64,000 nt of DNA from assembly GCF_000368585.1 (NCBI RefSeq), contig NZ_KB849558.1:1493485-1557484 (forward strand). The letters are read 5' to 3'. The stretch comes from Acinetobacter venetianus RAG-1 = CIP 110063. Lineage in GTDB: Bacteria; Pseudomonadota; Gammaproteobacteria; Pseudomonadales; Moraxellaceae. Position numbers and translations under genes: made by a program. Each line of letters starts with the position of its first letter. The first letter of the stretch is position 1. The notes under the pieces were generated by a model that did no database searches, was not told the DNA's origin, and worked only from the letters and a program-made list of their open reading frames with translations. Of the stretch, positions 1-8,089 are shown in pieces.

Positions 1-373
1 ATGATAGCCATTTTAAATCGTAGTTTTTGCTCAGAATAGGTGCTAAGGCTTGCGCTAGATGAACATGTGTCATAACGTTTTGTGATAATGACTTATAAAC
101 CCATTCATCATAAATTTGGTTTAGGCTCTTTTCAGGCATATAACTATTTTCATGTAAAACACCAGCACAACAATAAACCTCTGTAGGTTGAATATGACTT
201 AAAAACTCCTGAATCAATTTGATTTGACTTGATTCAGATAGGTCAACCTGTAAATCACAATCCCTTAGACGTTGTCGGCTAATACAAAATATCTTCTTCT
301 GACCCTGCTTATTTAACAACTCAAAAAGTGCTCGGCCTATTCCACCTGAAGCACCTGCGATAACAATACTCAT
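1..373 (-). CDS. SDR family oxidoreductase, 3' end outside window
   Basis: This reading frame begins at an ATG (complement of 371-373) and stays open to the left edge, so only about 124 N-terminal residues are visible. The N-terminus MSIVIAGASGGIGRALFELL is a Rossmann nucleotide-binding start with the SDR glycine motif in the form GASGGIG at residues 7-13. A CAG tripeptide near residue 87 sits where classical SDRs have NNAG. The catalytic Tyr-x3-Lys would lie beyond the window. It resembles short C-factor-like SDRs, but the substrate cannot be predicted. The next gene to the right is divergent. Confidence 0.75.
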   Translation of the reverse strand, partial: MSIVIAGASGGIGRALFELLNKQGQKKIFCISRQRLRDCDLQVDLSESSQIKLIQEFLSHIQPTEVYCCAGVLHENSYMPEKSLNQIYDEWVYKSLSQNVMTHVHLAQALAPILSKNYDLKWLS

Positions 374-596
374 ATGCGTCGACTATGTATTCACCACTTG
401 AAAGTTTGAGCTTAAACAACAAGATGTGAATTCCACGTTAGCTATATTTACGCTCTATAATACGAGTAATTTTTCAAGCTAAAACTATGCTTAACAAATT
501 GAAATTATTAACATAACAATTAAATATTTTTTTACTTGACCCTAATACTAATCAATAGCAACATGAGTAGAACGATAATCTAAAATATGAATCCGA

Positions 597-1391
597 ATGA
601 CTTACCAATACCATGATGAAACCATAGTAACGGAACTCCCTGAAGATACGGTCTTTGTTTTTGGCAGTAATCTTGCCGGCATACACGACAGTGGTGCTGC
701 GCGTGTTGCTGCACAGCATTTTGCTGCGGTGAAAGGTGTAGGTCGTGGTTGGGCTGGACAAAGTTTTGCGATTCCAACACTCAATGAACACATCCAGCAA
801 ATGCCTCTCTCGCAAATTGAGCATTATGTGGATGATTTTAAAATCTATGCAAAAAACCACCCAAAAATGAAATACTTTTTGACAGCTTTAGGGTGCGGTA
901 TTGCAGGCTATAAAGTTTCAGAAATCGCCCCATTATTTAAAGGCATTCACAGCAATGTGATCTTCCCAGAATCATTCCGTCCCTATATCGAAGAAGATGC
1001 CGTTTCCCAATTTCCAAATCTAACAGCAGCAACAGTACATGCATTTATTAATGATGAGGTTATTTTTTACTTCAATCATGGTTATGAATCATTTGAAGAA
1101 GCATTAAACCAAACTCAATTATCTACAGCCGAAAAAGCCATTGCTCTAATTGTATTAAATGAGGAGCTTTATCCGCGTGATCGTTATGGTCGGGGTAGAG
1201 AGCATGAGATCAAGGATATTCTAGGTAAATTGAATGGTAAGATTTTCAATTTCCAGAGCAATTCTGAAGGTGCAATGATTTTTGTGGGCGTGATTATTGC
1301 CTTGATGGAACTCTATGACATTGATGAATATGATTTTATTAAACTTTGGCGTGGTGAACTAGAAATACAACATCCTCTAAATCGTCATTAG
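597..1391 (+). CDS. A1S_2505-family macro-domain-like protein (phage-type)
   Basis: 264 residues. The N-terminal half carries the signature FVFGSNLAGIHDSGAARVA (about residues 20-38), then GVGRGWAGQSFAIPT and ALGCGIAGYKVSEIAPLF. I recall this pattern from the family named A1S_2505 phage non-structural protein, which looks macro-domain-like: glycine-rich loops and a conserved Asn, as in ADP-ribose-binding folds. The C-terminal half (about 125-264) is a separate region I do not recognise. Enzymatic function is unknown; ADP-ribose or nucleotide binding is inference. The gene stands alone, with no phage structural genes around it, so it may be a domesticated phage gene. The ATG at 597 is used; the ATG at 588 is out of frame. 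A terminator follows directly. Confidence 0.7.
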   Translation: MTYQYHDETIVTELPEDTVFVFGSNLAGIHDSGAARVAAQHFAAVKGVGRGWAGQSFAIPTLNEHIQQMPLSQIEHYVDDFKIYAKNHPKMKYFLTALGCGIAGYKVSEIAPLFKGIHSNVIFPESFRPYIEEDAVSQFPNLTAATVHAFINDEVIFYFNHGYESFEEALNQTQLSTAEKAIALIVLNEELYPRDRYGRGREHEIKDILGKLNGKIFNFQSNSEGAMIFVGVIIALMELYDIDEYDFIKLWRGELEIQHPLNRH

Positions 1392-1395
1392 TAAT

Positions 1396-1426
1396 AAAAA
1401 AGCCAATCTTATCGATTGGCTTTTTT
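1396..1426. terminator. Bidirectional rho-independent terminator
   Basis: AAGCCAATC pairs with GATTGGCTT around a 5-nt loop, flanked by an A-run on the left and a T-run on the right. It separates the converging genes ending at 1391 (+) and 1429 (-). Confidence 0.85.
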
Positions 1427-1428
1427 TA

Positions 1429-1608
1429 TTAGCGTTTACCCATAGAACGGCGTGTCCCACGAGGTGGCATCCACGTACGATCCGCATATTGTTCAGGTTT
1501 TGGACGAACCTGATTATGCGTTGCATCATCATCGTCATTTTGCGCAGATGGCATCGGGAATGGTAATTTCACCAAAGCTTTCTTTGCTTTAGGATTTTCA
1601 GTGCTCAT
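1429..1608 (-). CDS. Small conserved hypothetical protein, 59 aa
   Basis: The longer open frame extends upstream, but the ATG at 1606-1608 is preceded by GAGAA at suitable distance and gives a compact product starting MSTENPKAKKALVKLPFP. It is basic at both ends with an acidic patch (DDDD, residues 25-28) and ends in RGTRRSMGKR. There is no signal peptide or membrane segment. I do not recognise a family; it looks like one of the small soluble proteins conserved within a genus. It converges on the macro-domain-like gene and is divergent from aspC. Confidence 0.6.
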   Translation of the reverse strand: MSTENPKAKKALVKLPFPMPSAQNDDDDATHNQVRPKPEQYADRTWMPPRGTRRSMGKR

Positions 1609-1807
1609 TGAAATTCTCACGAAATCTAAATTTCTAGCAGCTATTGTAATAGATTTTTGCTGTATTGATAAAAATAAAAAATGTAAAAAACACCGCTGTG
1701 TATTTGGTAACTTTTTATTCAAACACGGTAAGTTTCGACCACTTTTAAGTCTATTTAAGCTAAGATAGCTTGCTTTTATTTTTAATCCCATAAGAAGGAA
1801 TAATGCC

Positions 1808-3040
1808 GTGGACGTACGTCTCTCTGATCGTGTCAATGCCATCAAACCGTCCCCTACACTTGCAGTAACAAACAAAGCTGCTGAGCTTAAAGCTGCTGGT
1901 AAGAACGTGATTGGTTTAGGTGCAGGCGAACCAGACTTTGATACCCCTCAACACATCAAAGATGCTGCAATTGAAGCGATTAATAATGGCTTTACAAAAT
2001 ACACAGCTGTAGACGGCACTCCAAGCTTAAAAAAAGCAATTATTGCGAAACTCAAACGCGATAACAATTTAGACTACCAAGCAAATCAAATTTTGGTTTC
2101 TTGTGGTGGTAAACAAAGTTTCTTTAACTTAGCACTTGCTTTGTTAAATAAAGGTGACGAAGTCATTATCCCTGCTCCATTCTGGGTAAGCTATCCAGAT
2201 ATGGTGATTATTGCTGAAGGTACACCAGTAATCGTGAAATGTGGCGAAGAACAACGCTTCAAAATCACACCAGAACAATTAGAAGCGGCAATCACACCTA
2301 ACACACGTTTGGTGGTATTAAACAGCCCCTCTAACCCAACAGGCATGATCTATACCAAAGCTGAATTAGAAGCTTTGGCAGAAGTCTTGCGTCGTCACCC
2401 TCAAGTTTTTGTTGCTTCTGATGACATGTATGAACCAATTCGTTGGGAAGATGAGTTCTACAACATTGCAACCGTTGCACCTGATTTATATGACCGTACC
2501 ATCGTTCTCAATGGTGTCTCTAAAGCATATGCAATGACAGGCTGGCGTATCGGTTATGCTGCTGGTCCTGCAAAAATCATTGGTGCAATGAAAAAAATCC
2601 AATCGCAATCAACTTCAAACCCGACTTCAATTTCACAAGTCGCTGCTGAAGCTGCATTGAATGGTCCGCAAGATGTATTACAACCAATGATCGAAGCATT
2701 CAAACGTCGTCACGATTTAGTGGTAAATGGCTTAAATGAAATCAATGGTATTTCTTGCTTACCAGCTGACGGTGCTTTTTACGCATACGCAAACATTCGT
2801 CCGCTTATTCGTGCAAAAGGTTTAAAATCTTGCACAGAGTTTTCTGAATGGTTACTTGAAGAAACAGGCGTTGCTGTTGTTCCTGGTGATGCGTTTGGTT
2901 TAGGTGGATTTATGCGTATTTCTTATGCAACTGCTGACGAAGTTTTAGTGGAGGCTTTAGCGCGTATCAAAAAAGCTGCTGATTCCATTGAAGGTGTTGA
3001 TGCTGCAATTGCATCAATCGAAGCAGAAAAAACAGCTTAA
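1808..3040 (+). CDS. aspC: Aspartate aminotransferase (class I PLP enzyme)
   Basis: 410 residues, normal for the family. It interconverts aspartate and oxaloacetate with glutamate/2-oxoglutarate, linking amino-acid synthesis to the TCA cycle, in the cytoplasm. Seen: GLGAGEPDFDTP near residue 37 (substrate-binding loop), NSPSNPTG near 170, DDMYEPI, the Schiff-base lysine in VSKAYAMTGWRIGY (Lys239), and FMRISYA near the C-terminus with the carboxylate-binding Arg. The start is GTG at 1808: it has AAGAAGGAA (1792-1800) seven bases upstream, and the nearby ATG at 1803 is out of frame. The sequence type is the Iβ/AatA group (like Thermus and Rhizobium enzymes) rather than E. coli AspC, which could broaden its substrate range. 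It is monocistronic, closed by a strong terminator. Confidence 0.93.
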   Translation: MDVRLSDRVNAIKPSPTLAVTNKAAELKAAGKNVIGLGAGEPDFDTPQHIKDAAIEAINNGFTKYTAVDGTPSLKKAIIAKLKRDNNLDYQANQILVSCGGKQSFFNLALALLNKGDEVIIPAPFWVSYPDMVIIAEGTPVIVKCGEEQRFKITPEQLEAAITPNTRLVVLNSPSNPTGMIYTKAELEALAEVLRRHPQVFVASDDMYEPIRWEDEFYNIATVAPDLYDRTIVLNGVSKAYAMTGWRIGYAAGPAKIIGAMKKIQSQSTSNPTSISQVAAEAALNGPQDVLQPMIEAFKRRHDLVVNGLNEINGISCLPADGAFYAYANIRPLIRAKGLKSCTEFSEWLLEETGVAVVPGDAFGLGGFMRISYATADEVLVEALARIKKAADSIEGVDAAIASIEAEKTA

Positions 3041-3055
3041 CACCTAAAAAGATGT

Positions 3056-3082
3056 AAAAAGCCTGTTTCGACAGGCTTTTTT
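3056..3082 (+). terminator. Terminator of aspC
   Basis: AAAAAGCCTGT-TTCG-ACAGGCTTTTTT: a GC-rich stem with UUCG loop and T-run, 15 nt after the aspC stop. It probably also stops the converging gene at 3087. Confidence 0.9.
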
Positions 3083-3086
3083 ATTA

Positions 3087-3512
3087 TTAAGAAAGACGCT
3101 GCGGACGAGATAAACTTAAGTAATGACAATAAAAGGGAAAACTTTCATTCAAACTTATTTTTTGAATCTTTTGCTCTAGTACATTCCACGCATAAGCGTG
3201 CGCTTGTTTGAAAAGTCCTTGCTTCTCAAATGCAAATAAGAATAAAGCATTTTCCCTATTCTCTAAGTTTTTATTTGATAATAAATTTCGAGATTTTTCG
3301 AGAATTTGTAATTGATGTTCAGTCCACTTATCACCAAACCAAAGCTGTAATAAATCACCTAAATACAGTCGCTCATCACTGAAAGCAGCGAAATGTATAT
3401 TGGCATTTTCAACAGATTGATAATATTGTGTAGGATTTTGAATGATATCTAAATAATTTTCTTGATAATAAGAAAGATTTGAAAAGATAGATTGAATACT
3501 GAGAATAGTCAT
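3087..3512 (-). CDS. Hypothetical protein, 141 aa
   Basis: The frame is open further upstream, but GGAGGTC lies just before the ATG at 3510-3512, so the product starts MTILSIQSIFSNLSYYQENY. It is a soluble, aromatic-rich, mostly helical-looking protein with no signal peptide or membrane segment. The middle has RNLLSNKNLENRENALFLFA, and the rest suggests a helical repeat such as TPR/HEAT, though no repeat is clear. I do not recognise the family. It is monocistronic and converges on aspC. Confidence 0.6.
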   Translation of the reverse strand: MTILSIQSIFSNLSYYQENYLDIIQNPTQYYQSVENANIHFAAFSDERLYLGDLLQLWFGDKWTEHQLQILEKSRNLLSNKNLENRENALFLFAFEKQGLFKQAHAYAWNVLEQKIQKISLNESFPFYCHYLSLSRPQRLS

Positions 3513-3707
3513 TTTGACCTCCGATTTAGCCATTTTAGTGCTGGCAAGTAGGGTTAAATCCACACTGCTTAGATAGATATCTAAACGCTTTCTAACTCGA
3601 ATCTAGCAATAGCATTTCCAAAGTTCAAGTTATTTTTTAAATTTCAAGCTAATTGTGCAAATAAAAACCATACGATATAAAAATGAAGAAAACATGACAC
3701 TTTTAAC

Positions 3708-3735
3708 TTGACCGATTTCAAAAGCCCCCTATAAT
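3708..3735 (+). promoter_or_regulatory. Sigma-70 promoter of first tRNA-Asn
   Basis: TTGACC (3708-3713), 16-bp spacer, TATAAT (3730-3735). The tRNA starts 11 bp downstream of the -10 box. A C-rich stretch lies just before the -10. Confidence 0.8.
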
Positions 3736-3746
3736 GGCATTCAGAT

Positions 3747-3822
3747 TCTCCCATAGCTCAGTCGGTAGAGCGACGGACTGTTAATCCGCAGGTCCCTGGT
3801 TCGAGCCCAGGTGGGAGAGCCA
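3747..3822 (+). tRNA. tRNA-Asn(GTT), copy 1
   Basis: 76 nt with encoded CCA. Acceptor TCTCCCA pairs fully with TGGGAGA; anticodon loop CTGTTAA gives GTT; T-arm CCTGG-TTCGAGC-CCAGG. It has its own promoter and is followed by a terminator hairpin, so it is probably a separate transcription unit from copies 2 and 3. Confidence 0.97.
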
Positions 3823-3830
3823 AAATTCTA

Positions 3831-3860
3831 AAAGCCCTTATCATTGATAAGGGCTTTTTT
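3831..3860 (+). terminator. Terminator after tRNA-Asn copy 1
   Basis: AAAGCCCTTATC-ATT-GATAAGGGCTTT followed by a T-run; a 12-bp stem. Confidence 0.9.
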
Positions 3861-3951
3861 AATGCTCAATTATTTTAATTTTAAGAAATGTCTGCAAATG
3901 ATGATAAAAAGTACAATTAAATCAATATTTAATTTTTTTCTCATGAATGAC

Positions 3952-3980
3952 TTGACCATCCCCCACTACATGCATAGAAT
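3952..3980 (+). promoter_or_regulatory. Sigma-70 promoter of tRNA-Asn copies 2 and 3
   Basis: TTGACC (3952-3957), 17-bp spacer, TAGAAT (3975-3980), 12 bp before copy 2. The spacer is C-rich near the -35, partly echoing the promoter of copy 1. Confidence 0.7.
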
Positions 3981-3992
3981 GCATATCCAGAT

Positions 3993-4068
3993 TCTCCCAT
4001 AGCTCAGTCGGTAGAGCGACGGACTGTTAATCCGCAGGTCCCTGGTTCGAGCCCAGGTTGGAGAGCCA
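3993..4068 (+). tRNA. tRNA-Asn(GTT), copy 2, with acceptor-stem mismatch
   Basis: This copy differs from copies 1 and 3 at one base: the 3' acceptor strand reads TTGGAGA instead of TGGGAGA. Base 67 is therefore T and faces C6, a C·U mismatch in the acceptor stem. All other arms and the GTT anticodon are intact. It lies 9 bp before copy 3 and probably shares its transcript. The variant could be a tolerated mutation, a decaying duplicate or a sequencing error. Confidence 0.93.
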
Positions 4069-4077
4069 ATCTACTAT

Positions 4078-4153
4078 TCTCCCATAGCTCAGTCGGTAGA
4101 GCGACGGACTGTTAATCCGCAGGTCCCTGGTTCGAGCCCAGGTGGGAGAGCCA
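4078..4153 (+). tRNA. tRNA-Asn(GTT), copy 3
   Basis: Identical in sequence to copy 1 over its 76 nt, including a fully paired acceptor stem and encoded CCA. It sits 9 bp after copy 2 without a promoter of its own and is closed by a strong terminator. Confidence 0.97.
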
Positions 4154-4160
4154 AGATTCT

Positions 4161-4190
4161 AAAAACCCACTCTTCATGAGTGGGTTTTTT
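4161..4190 (+). terminator. Terminator of tRNA-Asn array
   Basis: AAAAACCCACTC-TTCAT-GAGTGGGTTTTTT. Confidence 0.9.
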
Positions 4191-4210
4191 ATTCACAGCT
4201 TAATAAGAAT

Positions 4211-4651
4211 ATGTTTCAATCCAGCCAAATTATTTTCATCCTTATTGGATGTATCAGTACAGCACTTCTTTTATATAGCTGCCTACCCGCTTTCTTTAGA
4301 AAACAAAAATTCTTCGCACGACCCGTTATTACCTCATTTGAATCACAAATGTTTCTACGATTACAACAAGCTTTTCCTAATGATCATGTATTGGCTCAGG
4401 TTGCATTTAGCGCACTCATAACAAGTGATCATTATAAGTTAAGAAATAAGTTCAATCGAAAAGTGACTGATTTTGTGGTGTTAGATAGAGAGATGAAGGT
4501 TATTGCGATTGTTGAACTAGATGACCCAAGTCATATAGGTAAAGAGCTAGAAGACCAACAAAGAGATCAAATGCTAAAAGAAGCAGGTTATTACGTACAA
4601 CGATATACACAAATTCCATCTGTAAAGCAGCTACAGATGGATATTCGCTGA
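4211..4651 (+). CDS. DUF2726 domain protein, membrane-anchored (paralogue 1)
   Basis: 146 residues. An N-terminal hydrophobic segment (about residues 7-29) is followed by a DUF2726-type domain. Its core is FNRKVTDFVVLD, then VIAIVELDDPSH, the spaced Asp...Glu-Leu-Asp arrangement of restriction-endonuclease-like folds. It ends with a predicted helix carrying RDQMLKEAGY. I infer a nuclease-like fold facing the cytoplasm; activity is unproven. A paralogue lies at 27677-28225; by eye about 60 % of the domain is identical. Both sit within 70 bp of a tRNA gene. The start has only a weak ribosome-binding site. Confidence 0.75.
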   Translation: MFQSSQIIFILIGCISTALLLYSCLPAFFRKQKFFARPVITSFESQMFLRLQQAFPNDHVLAQVAFSALITSDHYKLRNKFNRKVTDFVVLDREMKVIAIVELDDPSHIGKELEDQQRDQMLKEAGYYVQRYTQIPSVKQLQMDIR

Positions 4652-4664
4652 ATTTGGTCTTTCT

Positions 4665-4874
4665 TTATGGCTGATTGTCAGCAACTTGCTCAGCATTTTT
4701 CTGCTGTTCAAATTTTTTAGCAATTTCGGCATGTTGCTGGTCATATTTACGCTTAGTTTCAGCATCACTTTTTGCAGCCAGAAATGCCATACCCACAATA
4801 AAAATCGGAATGAGTAAACCCAAACTCATTAACAACCAAGGAATACGTCTCTTTTCTGCAGCGTTCTGACTCAT
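4665..4874 (-). CDS. Small single-pass membrane protein, 69 aa
   Basis: Short basic N-terminus (MSQNAAEKRRI), one hydrophobic segment at about residues 12-33, then a charged, Gln/Lys/Glu-rich helical tail (KRKYDQQHAEIAKKFEQQ) that could form a coiled coil. No lipobox or known domain. Function unknown. It converges on the DUF2726 gene with 13 bp between the stops. Confidence 0.55.
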   Translation of the reverse strand: MSQNAAEKRRIPWLLMSLGLLIPIFIVGMAFLAAKSDAETKRKYDQQHAEIAKKFEQQKNAEQVADNQP

Positions 4875-4921
4875 AAAGGATTCTGTCTCAAATTAGGCCT
4901 TAATAGAGTGCAACAATATAA

Positions 4922-4948
4922 CAAAAAAAGAGCCTCTATAAAGAGACT
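4922..4948 (-). terminator. Terminator of lipase-like gene
   Basis: On the minus strand, GAGTCTCT-TTAT-AGAGGCTC runs into a T-run of seven. It follows the lipase-like gene, whose stop is at 4984. Confidence 0.8.
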
Positions 4949-4983
4949 CCTTGCTTAAAATTAAAATCACAGTTTTTGTCGGT

Positions 4984-6429
4984 TTAAAATATTCCCGTAC
5001 AGTGAGGACTTTGACTTGCATCTTTTTGCGCATCAGTTAAAACAATACCTGTACCCGCAGACATATTGGCTTGAATAAAATCTACAGCTTTGGCATTTTC
5101 ACAAATGATTGCTTGAGTATGAGTCGCATTCGGAACAATCTTCAACTCATAACCATTTTCATAACCTGCTTGTGGGAAGAACTGTAAAGCCTTCGCTTTC
5201 ATGTTGGCAAACATACTTTGTGTCACCACGGGGAGTACAGCTTGATCTTTCTCTCCCTGAAGCATCAATACAGGGGTTTTAATTACCTTTTCAGCTGTGG
5301 CATTTGTTGCCGGCTGAGTTGATTTTAAAAACTCTTGCACAACAGGATCTGTTTTAAACTTCGTCAGATCAATACCGTATCCTGACAGTTGATGTGTTGG
5401 ATCGACTAAGTAAGCAACAATGCCTGCTTTGAATTTCTCATGTAAACCATTTGCAGCATCCTCACCCGAATAACTCAAACAAGCCCCATCATCACCATTA
5501 CGCCCATAAGCTAACTCAGCAATATCAGCCGCACCTGATGTAAAAATTGTTTTCAAATCATAGTTTGGTTGCTCTGCTTTGATCCCCGCACTTGCTAAAG
5601 CAGCATAAGCTAACAATTCAGCATAACCATCTGCTATTTCTTCAATTTTTGCTTGACCTTGTGCAGGTGTAAGAAGGTTATTTGCAACTGCATAACGCAC
5701 TTGTAACAAGCTCTCATCGAGTTTACTTACAGGCTTAGGTTGACCATTCGTATCAAGATTAAATTGCGGATCAATATAAATTTGGATAATAGTCCCTAAA
5801 CTTGATGCTGGTGCGCCTGCTACTGCCCCTTTATAACTCACATCCGCATTAGCAAACTCTGCCGTACCCAATGAAGCATGACCACCTTGTGATTGGCCAA
5901 TCGACATCCATTCACCGTTCAACTGTGTGCCATAATGATCTTTTACAGCTTTAACCGCAGCAAGTGCAGACTTCGCCTCACTAGATAAGTTTAAATATGG
6001 GTGAACCCCAGATGTCCCTAAACCTTCATAATCAGGAGCAACGATCACATAACCCGCCGCCAACAAACTATCTGCCAGGATTCTAAATCGAGGATTAATT
6101 AGATTATTACTTGGTGCACAGCTATCACCCACCCCAACCGTTCCATGCTCCCAAACAACAACTCTATAACCATCTTTCGGCTGGATCGCTTTTGGAAATA
6201 TGACCATTGCCGTAGCTTCTGCTGTTTTCCCTTGAACATTCGTCATATTGTAGGTCATGACTTTGATCGAAGAAGCATTATCTATACTGTCCTTAGCATA
6301 GTTACTTTCATACAAATATGTCTTGTCGGAATCAGCACGCTTATTGTCATCTCCATTATCATTACATGCTGATAAAAACAGTGCTGAAATTGAGAACGTC
6401 ATTGCCAATGCAATTTTTGACCGTTTCAT
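4984..6429 (-). CDS. Secretory-lipase-like alpha/beta hydrolase lipoprotein
   Basis: 481 residues from the ATG at 6427-6429, which has AAGGA seven bases upstream; the longer frame has 17 unneeded residues. The N-terminus MKRSKIALAM...ALFLSAC is a lipoprotein signal peptide with lipobox LSAC, so the mature protein is probably lipid-anchored. The alpha/beta hydrolase core shows GQSQGG (nucleophile elbow, Ser in the middle), an acid candidate in LQGEKDQAV, and the catalytic His in PNATHTQ. The layout fits the secretory lipase (LIP) type, which cleaves ester substrates such as acylglycerols. Substrate is not predictable. It is monocistronic, with a terminator downstream. Confidence 0.8.
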   Translation of the reverse strand: MKRSKIALAMTFSISALFLSACNDNGDDNKRADSDKTYLYESNYAKDSIDNASSIKVMTYNMTNVQGKTAEATAMVIFPKAIQPKDGYRVVVWEHGTVGVGDSCAPSNNLINPRFRILADSLLAAGYVIVAPDYEGLGTSGVHPYLNLSSEAKSALAAVKAVKDHYGTQLNGEWMSIGQSQGGHASLGTAEFANADVSYKGAVAGAPASSLGTIIQIYIDPQFNLDTNGQPKPVSKLDESLLQVRYAVANNLLTPAQGQAKIEEIADGYAELLAYAALASAGIKAEQPNYDLKTIFTSGAADIAELAYGRNGDDGACLSYSGEDAANGLHEKFKAGIVAYLVDPTHQLSGYGIDLTKFKTDPVVQEFLKSTQPATNATAEKVIKTPVLMLQGEKDQAVLPVVTQSMFANMKAKALQFFPQAGYENGYELKIVPNATHTQAIICENAKAVDFIQANMSAGTGIVLTDAQKDASQSPHCTGIF

Positions 6430-6495
6430 AAAATATCCTTTTAGTCTTTGTCTTTTTTTTAAGCATGAAACTACATGCACTGTTATTAATACATA

Positions 6496-6524
6496 AAAAA
6501 AGTGCCCTTGTATAGGACACTTTT
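6496..6524 (-). terminator. Terminator of ubiCA
   Basis: On the minus strand AAAAGTGTCC-TATACAAG-GGCACTTTTTTT, an imperfect stem with T-run, 17 bp after the ubiA stop. Confidence 0.75.
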
Positions 6525-6540
6525 CAACTAATCAGTCAGA

Positions 6541-7422
6541 TTAAGATATTAATTCTAAAAAAATTCCTGCAAAAATAATCATTCCAACCCATCGATTGTG
6601 ACGGAATGCCCAAAAACAGATTTGCGGATCACGCTCTTTGGTTTTTATTGCTTGATAAATAAAATCTAATCCTACGAATATCAATGCGATTAACCCAAAT
6701 GGCAGCAAAAGATTTTCTAAATATAGTGCAGTACCTATTAAGCATAAACTAACAATTTGCAGCAATCCTATAATTTGAATATCAAATCGCCCAAACAAAA
6801 TTGCGGTAGATTTCACACCAATTTTTAAATCGTATTCACGATCAGTAATTGCATATTGAGTATCGTAGGCAACAGTCCACGCTAAATTACCAAAATATAA
6901 TAACCAACATGTCAAATCAGGTGTTTTCCCTACTGCTACATAAGCCATAGGGATTGACCACGAAAATGCCGCACCTAAAAACACTTGTGGCAGATTCGTA
7001 TAGCGTTTCATAAAAGGATAAATAAAGGCTAAAAATAGCGCGCCGAATGACCAATAAAACGTTTCAATCGGTAAGAAAAATAATAAGCATGCGCTTGCTA
7101 TAACTAAGCCCAAAAATACGAATACAGCTTCTCTTGCCTTGATCACACCTGTTGCTAAAGGGCGACTCTTAGTCCGTTCAACATGGGCATCAACTTTTCG
7201 GTCAGCAAAATCATTAATTGCACAACCAGCTGCTCGCATAAAAAAACAGCCTAAAATCATGATTACAAGTACTTTTAAATCAGGAATACCCTTTGAAGCA
7301 ATCCATAATGCCCACATTGTCGGCCACAAAACCAGTTCTGTACCAATTGGTTTATCAAAACGACATAAATAGTAATAAGCTTCTAAACGCTGCCGCCAAG
7401 AGATATGTTGCACTGTTTCCAT
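6541..7422 (-). CDS. ubiA: 4-hydroxybenzoate octaprenyltransferase
   Basis: 293 residues. It attaches the polyprenyl chain to 4-hydroxybenzoate in the inner membrane, the second committed step of ubiquinone synthesis. Both Mg-diphosphate binding motifs of the UbiA superfamily are visible: NDFADRKVD (about residue 92) and DTQYAITDREYD (about residue 214 of the frame's middle part). About eight or nine hydrophobic segments surround them. RTKSRPLATG, typical of UbiA, follows the first motif. It lies 15 bp downstream of ubiC in the same orientation, so UbiC product can pass to UbiA from one operon. Confidence 0.95.
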   Translation of the reverse strand: METVQHISWRQRLEAYYYLCRFDKPIGTELVLWPTMWALWIASKGIPDLKVLVIMILGCFFMRAAGCAINDFADRKVDAHVERTKSRPLATGVIKAREAVFVFLGLVIASACLLFFLPIETFYWSFGALFLAFIYPFMKRYTNLPQVFLGAAFSWSIPMAYVAVGKTPDLTCWLLYFGNLAWTVAYDTQYAITDREYDLKIGVKSTAILFGRFDIQIIGLLQIVSLCLIGTALYLENLLLPFGLIALIFVGLDFIYQAIKTKERDPQICFWAFRHNRWVGMIIFAGIFLELIS

Positions 7423-7437
7423 GAAGAATCCTTAGAG

Positions 7438-7929
7438 TCAATGCTGTCGAATAAACTGTTCAAAAGCAGGCAAGAAAGTTTCTTGCACAATAAATTTACA
7501 ACCGTGCCACGTATAACAACTTTGCCTAGTCCAACCCTCGGCAAGATAGATCACACGTCGCTCACACTTAGGCTCTGTACGCTGAAATAAGAACCACCCA
7601 ATCGGTTTGTTCCCGATATGCTTAAATATACGCGCTTTTTTTTGCAAACTTAGAATCGGAAAAATACTTTTGGCTTTTACCCAAGCTTCGGACTCACTAC
7701 CATAAAGATTGGTCTCTCTTACCCATGCGATATGCTGATAAGGCATCCGCATCCACTGGCTGTCCGTAAAAGTTAGACGTTGATAATGTTCTTTTATTCG
7801 TTCTACATGAAACTCACCACCACCCAAATCGGTGAGTTGCTGTGTTAATGAACCTGACGCATACAACCATTTTTTTAATTCAGCTGGGATCTCTTTACCC
7901 TTTATTCTGTTTGGTCGTAAATTTCGCAT
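7438..7929 (-). CDS. ubiC: Chorismate--pyruvate lyase
   Basis: 163 residues, like E. coli UbiC. It splits chorismate into 4-hydroxybenzoate and pyruvate, the first step of ubiquinone synthesis, in the cytoplasm. Typical features are ASGSLTQQL near the N-terminus, an Arg within MRMPYQHIAWVRE, and KPIGWFLF in the middle. It is the first gene of a ubiC-ubiA operon, as in E. coli. Confidence 0.92.
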   Translation of the reverse strand: MRNLRPNRIKGKEIPAELKKWLYASGSLTQQLTDLGGGEFHVERIKEHYQRLTFTDSQWMRMPYQHIAWVRETNLYGSESEAWVKAKSIFPILSLQKKARIFKHIGNKPIGWFLFQRTEPKCERRVIYLAEGWTRQSCYTWHGCKFIVQETFLPAFEQFIRQH

Positions 7930-8089
7930 GCGTTGCTCACTAAAAACATCGCGTTTAGTTTACATGAATTTCTTTAAAAAAATGTAGGATTTATTGATCA
8001 GTCAAGCAGGTACATGTCTCCACAGATATCACAAAAAGAATCTAAACATTATATAGAACAGTGAAAATTAGAAAATTAATTTCAAAAAA

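Noticed and set aside
552..860. Antisense open frame of 102 codons over the A1S_2505-like gene
   Set aside because: Composition unlike a protein, no ribosome-binding site, lies in the shadow of the real gene.
1609..1875. Long N-terminal extension of the 59-aa gene
   Set aside because: It runs into the aspC promoter and 5' end on the other strand; the inner ATG has a ribosome-binding site.
3747..4153. Three near-identical 76-nt units as a CRISPR-like or repeat element
   Set aside because: Each folds as tRNA-Asn with encoded CCA and correct anticodon.
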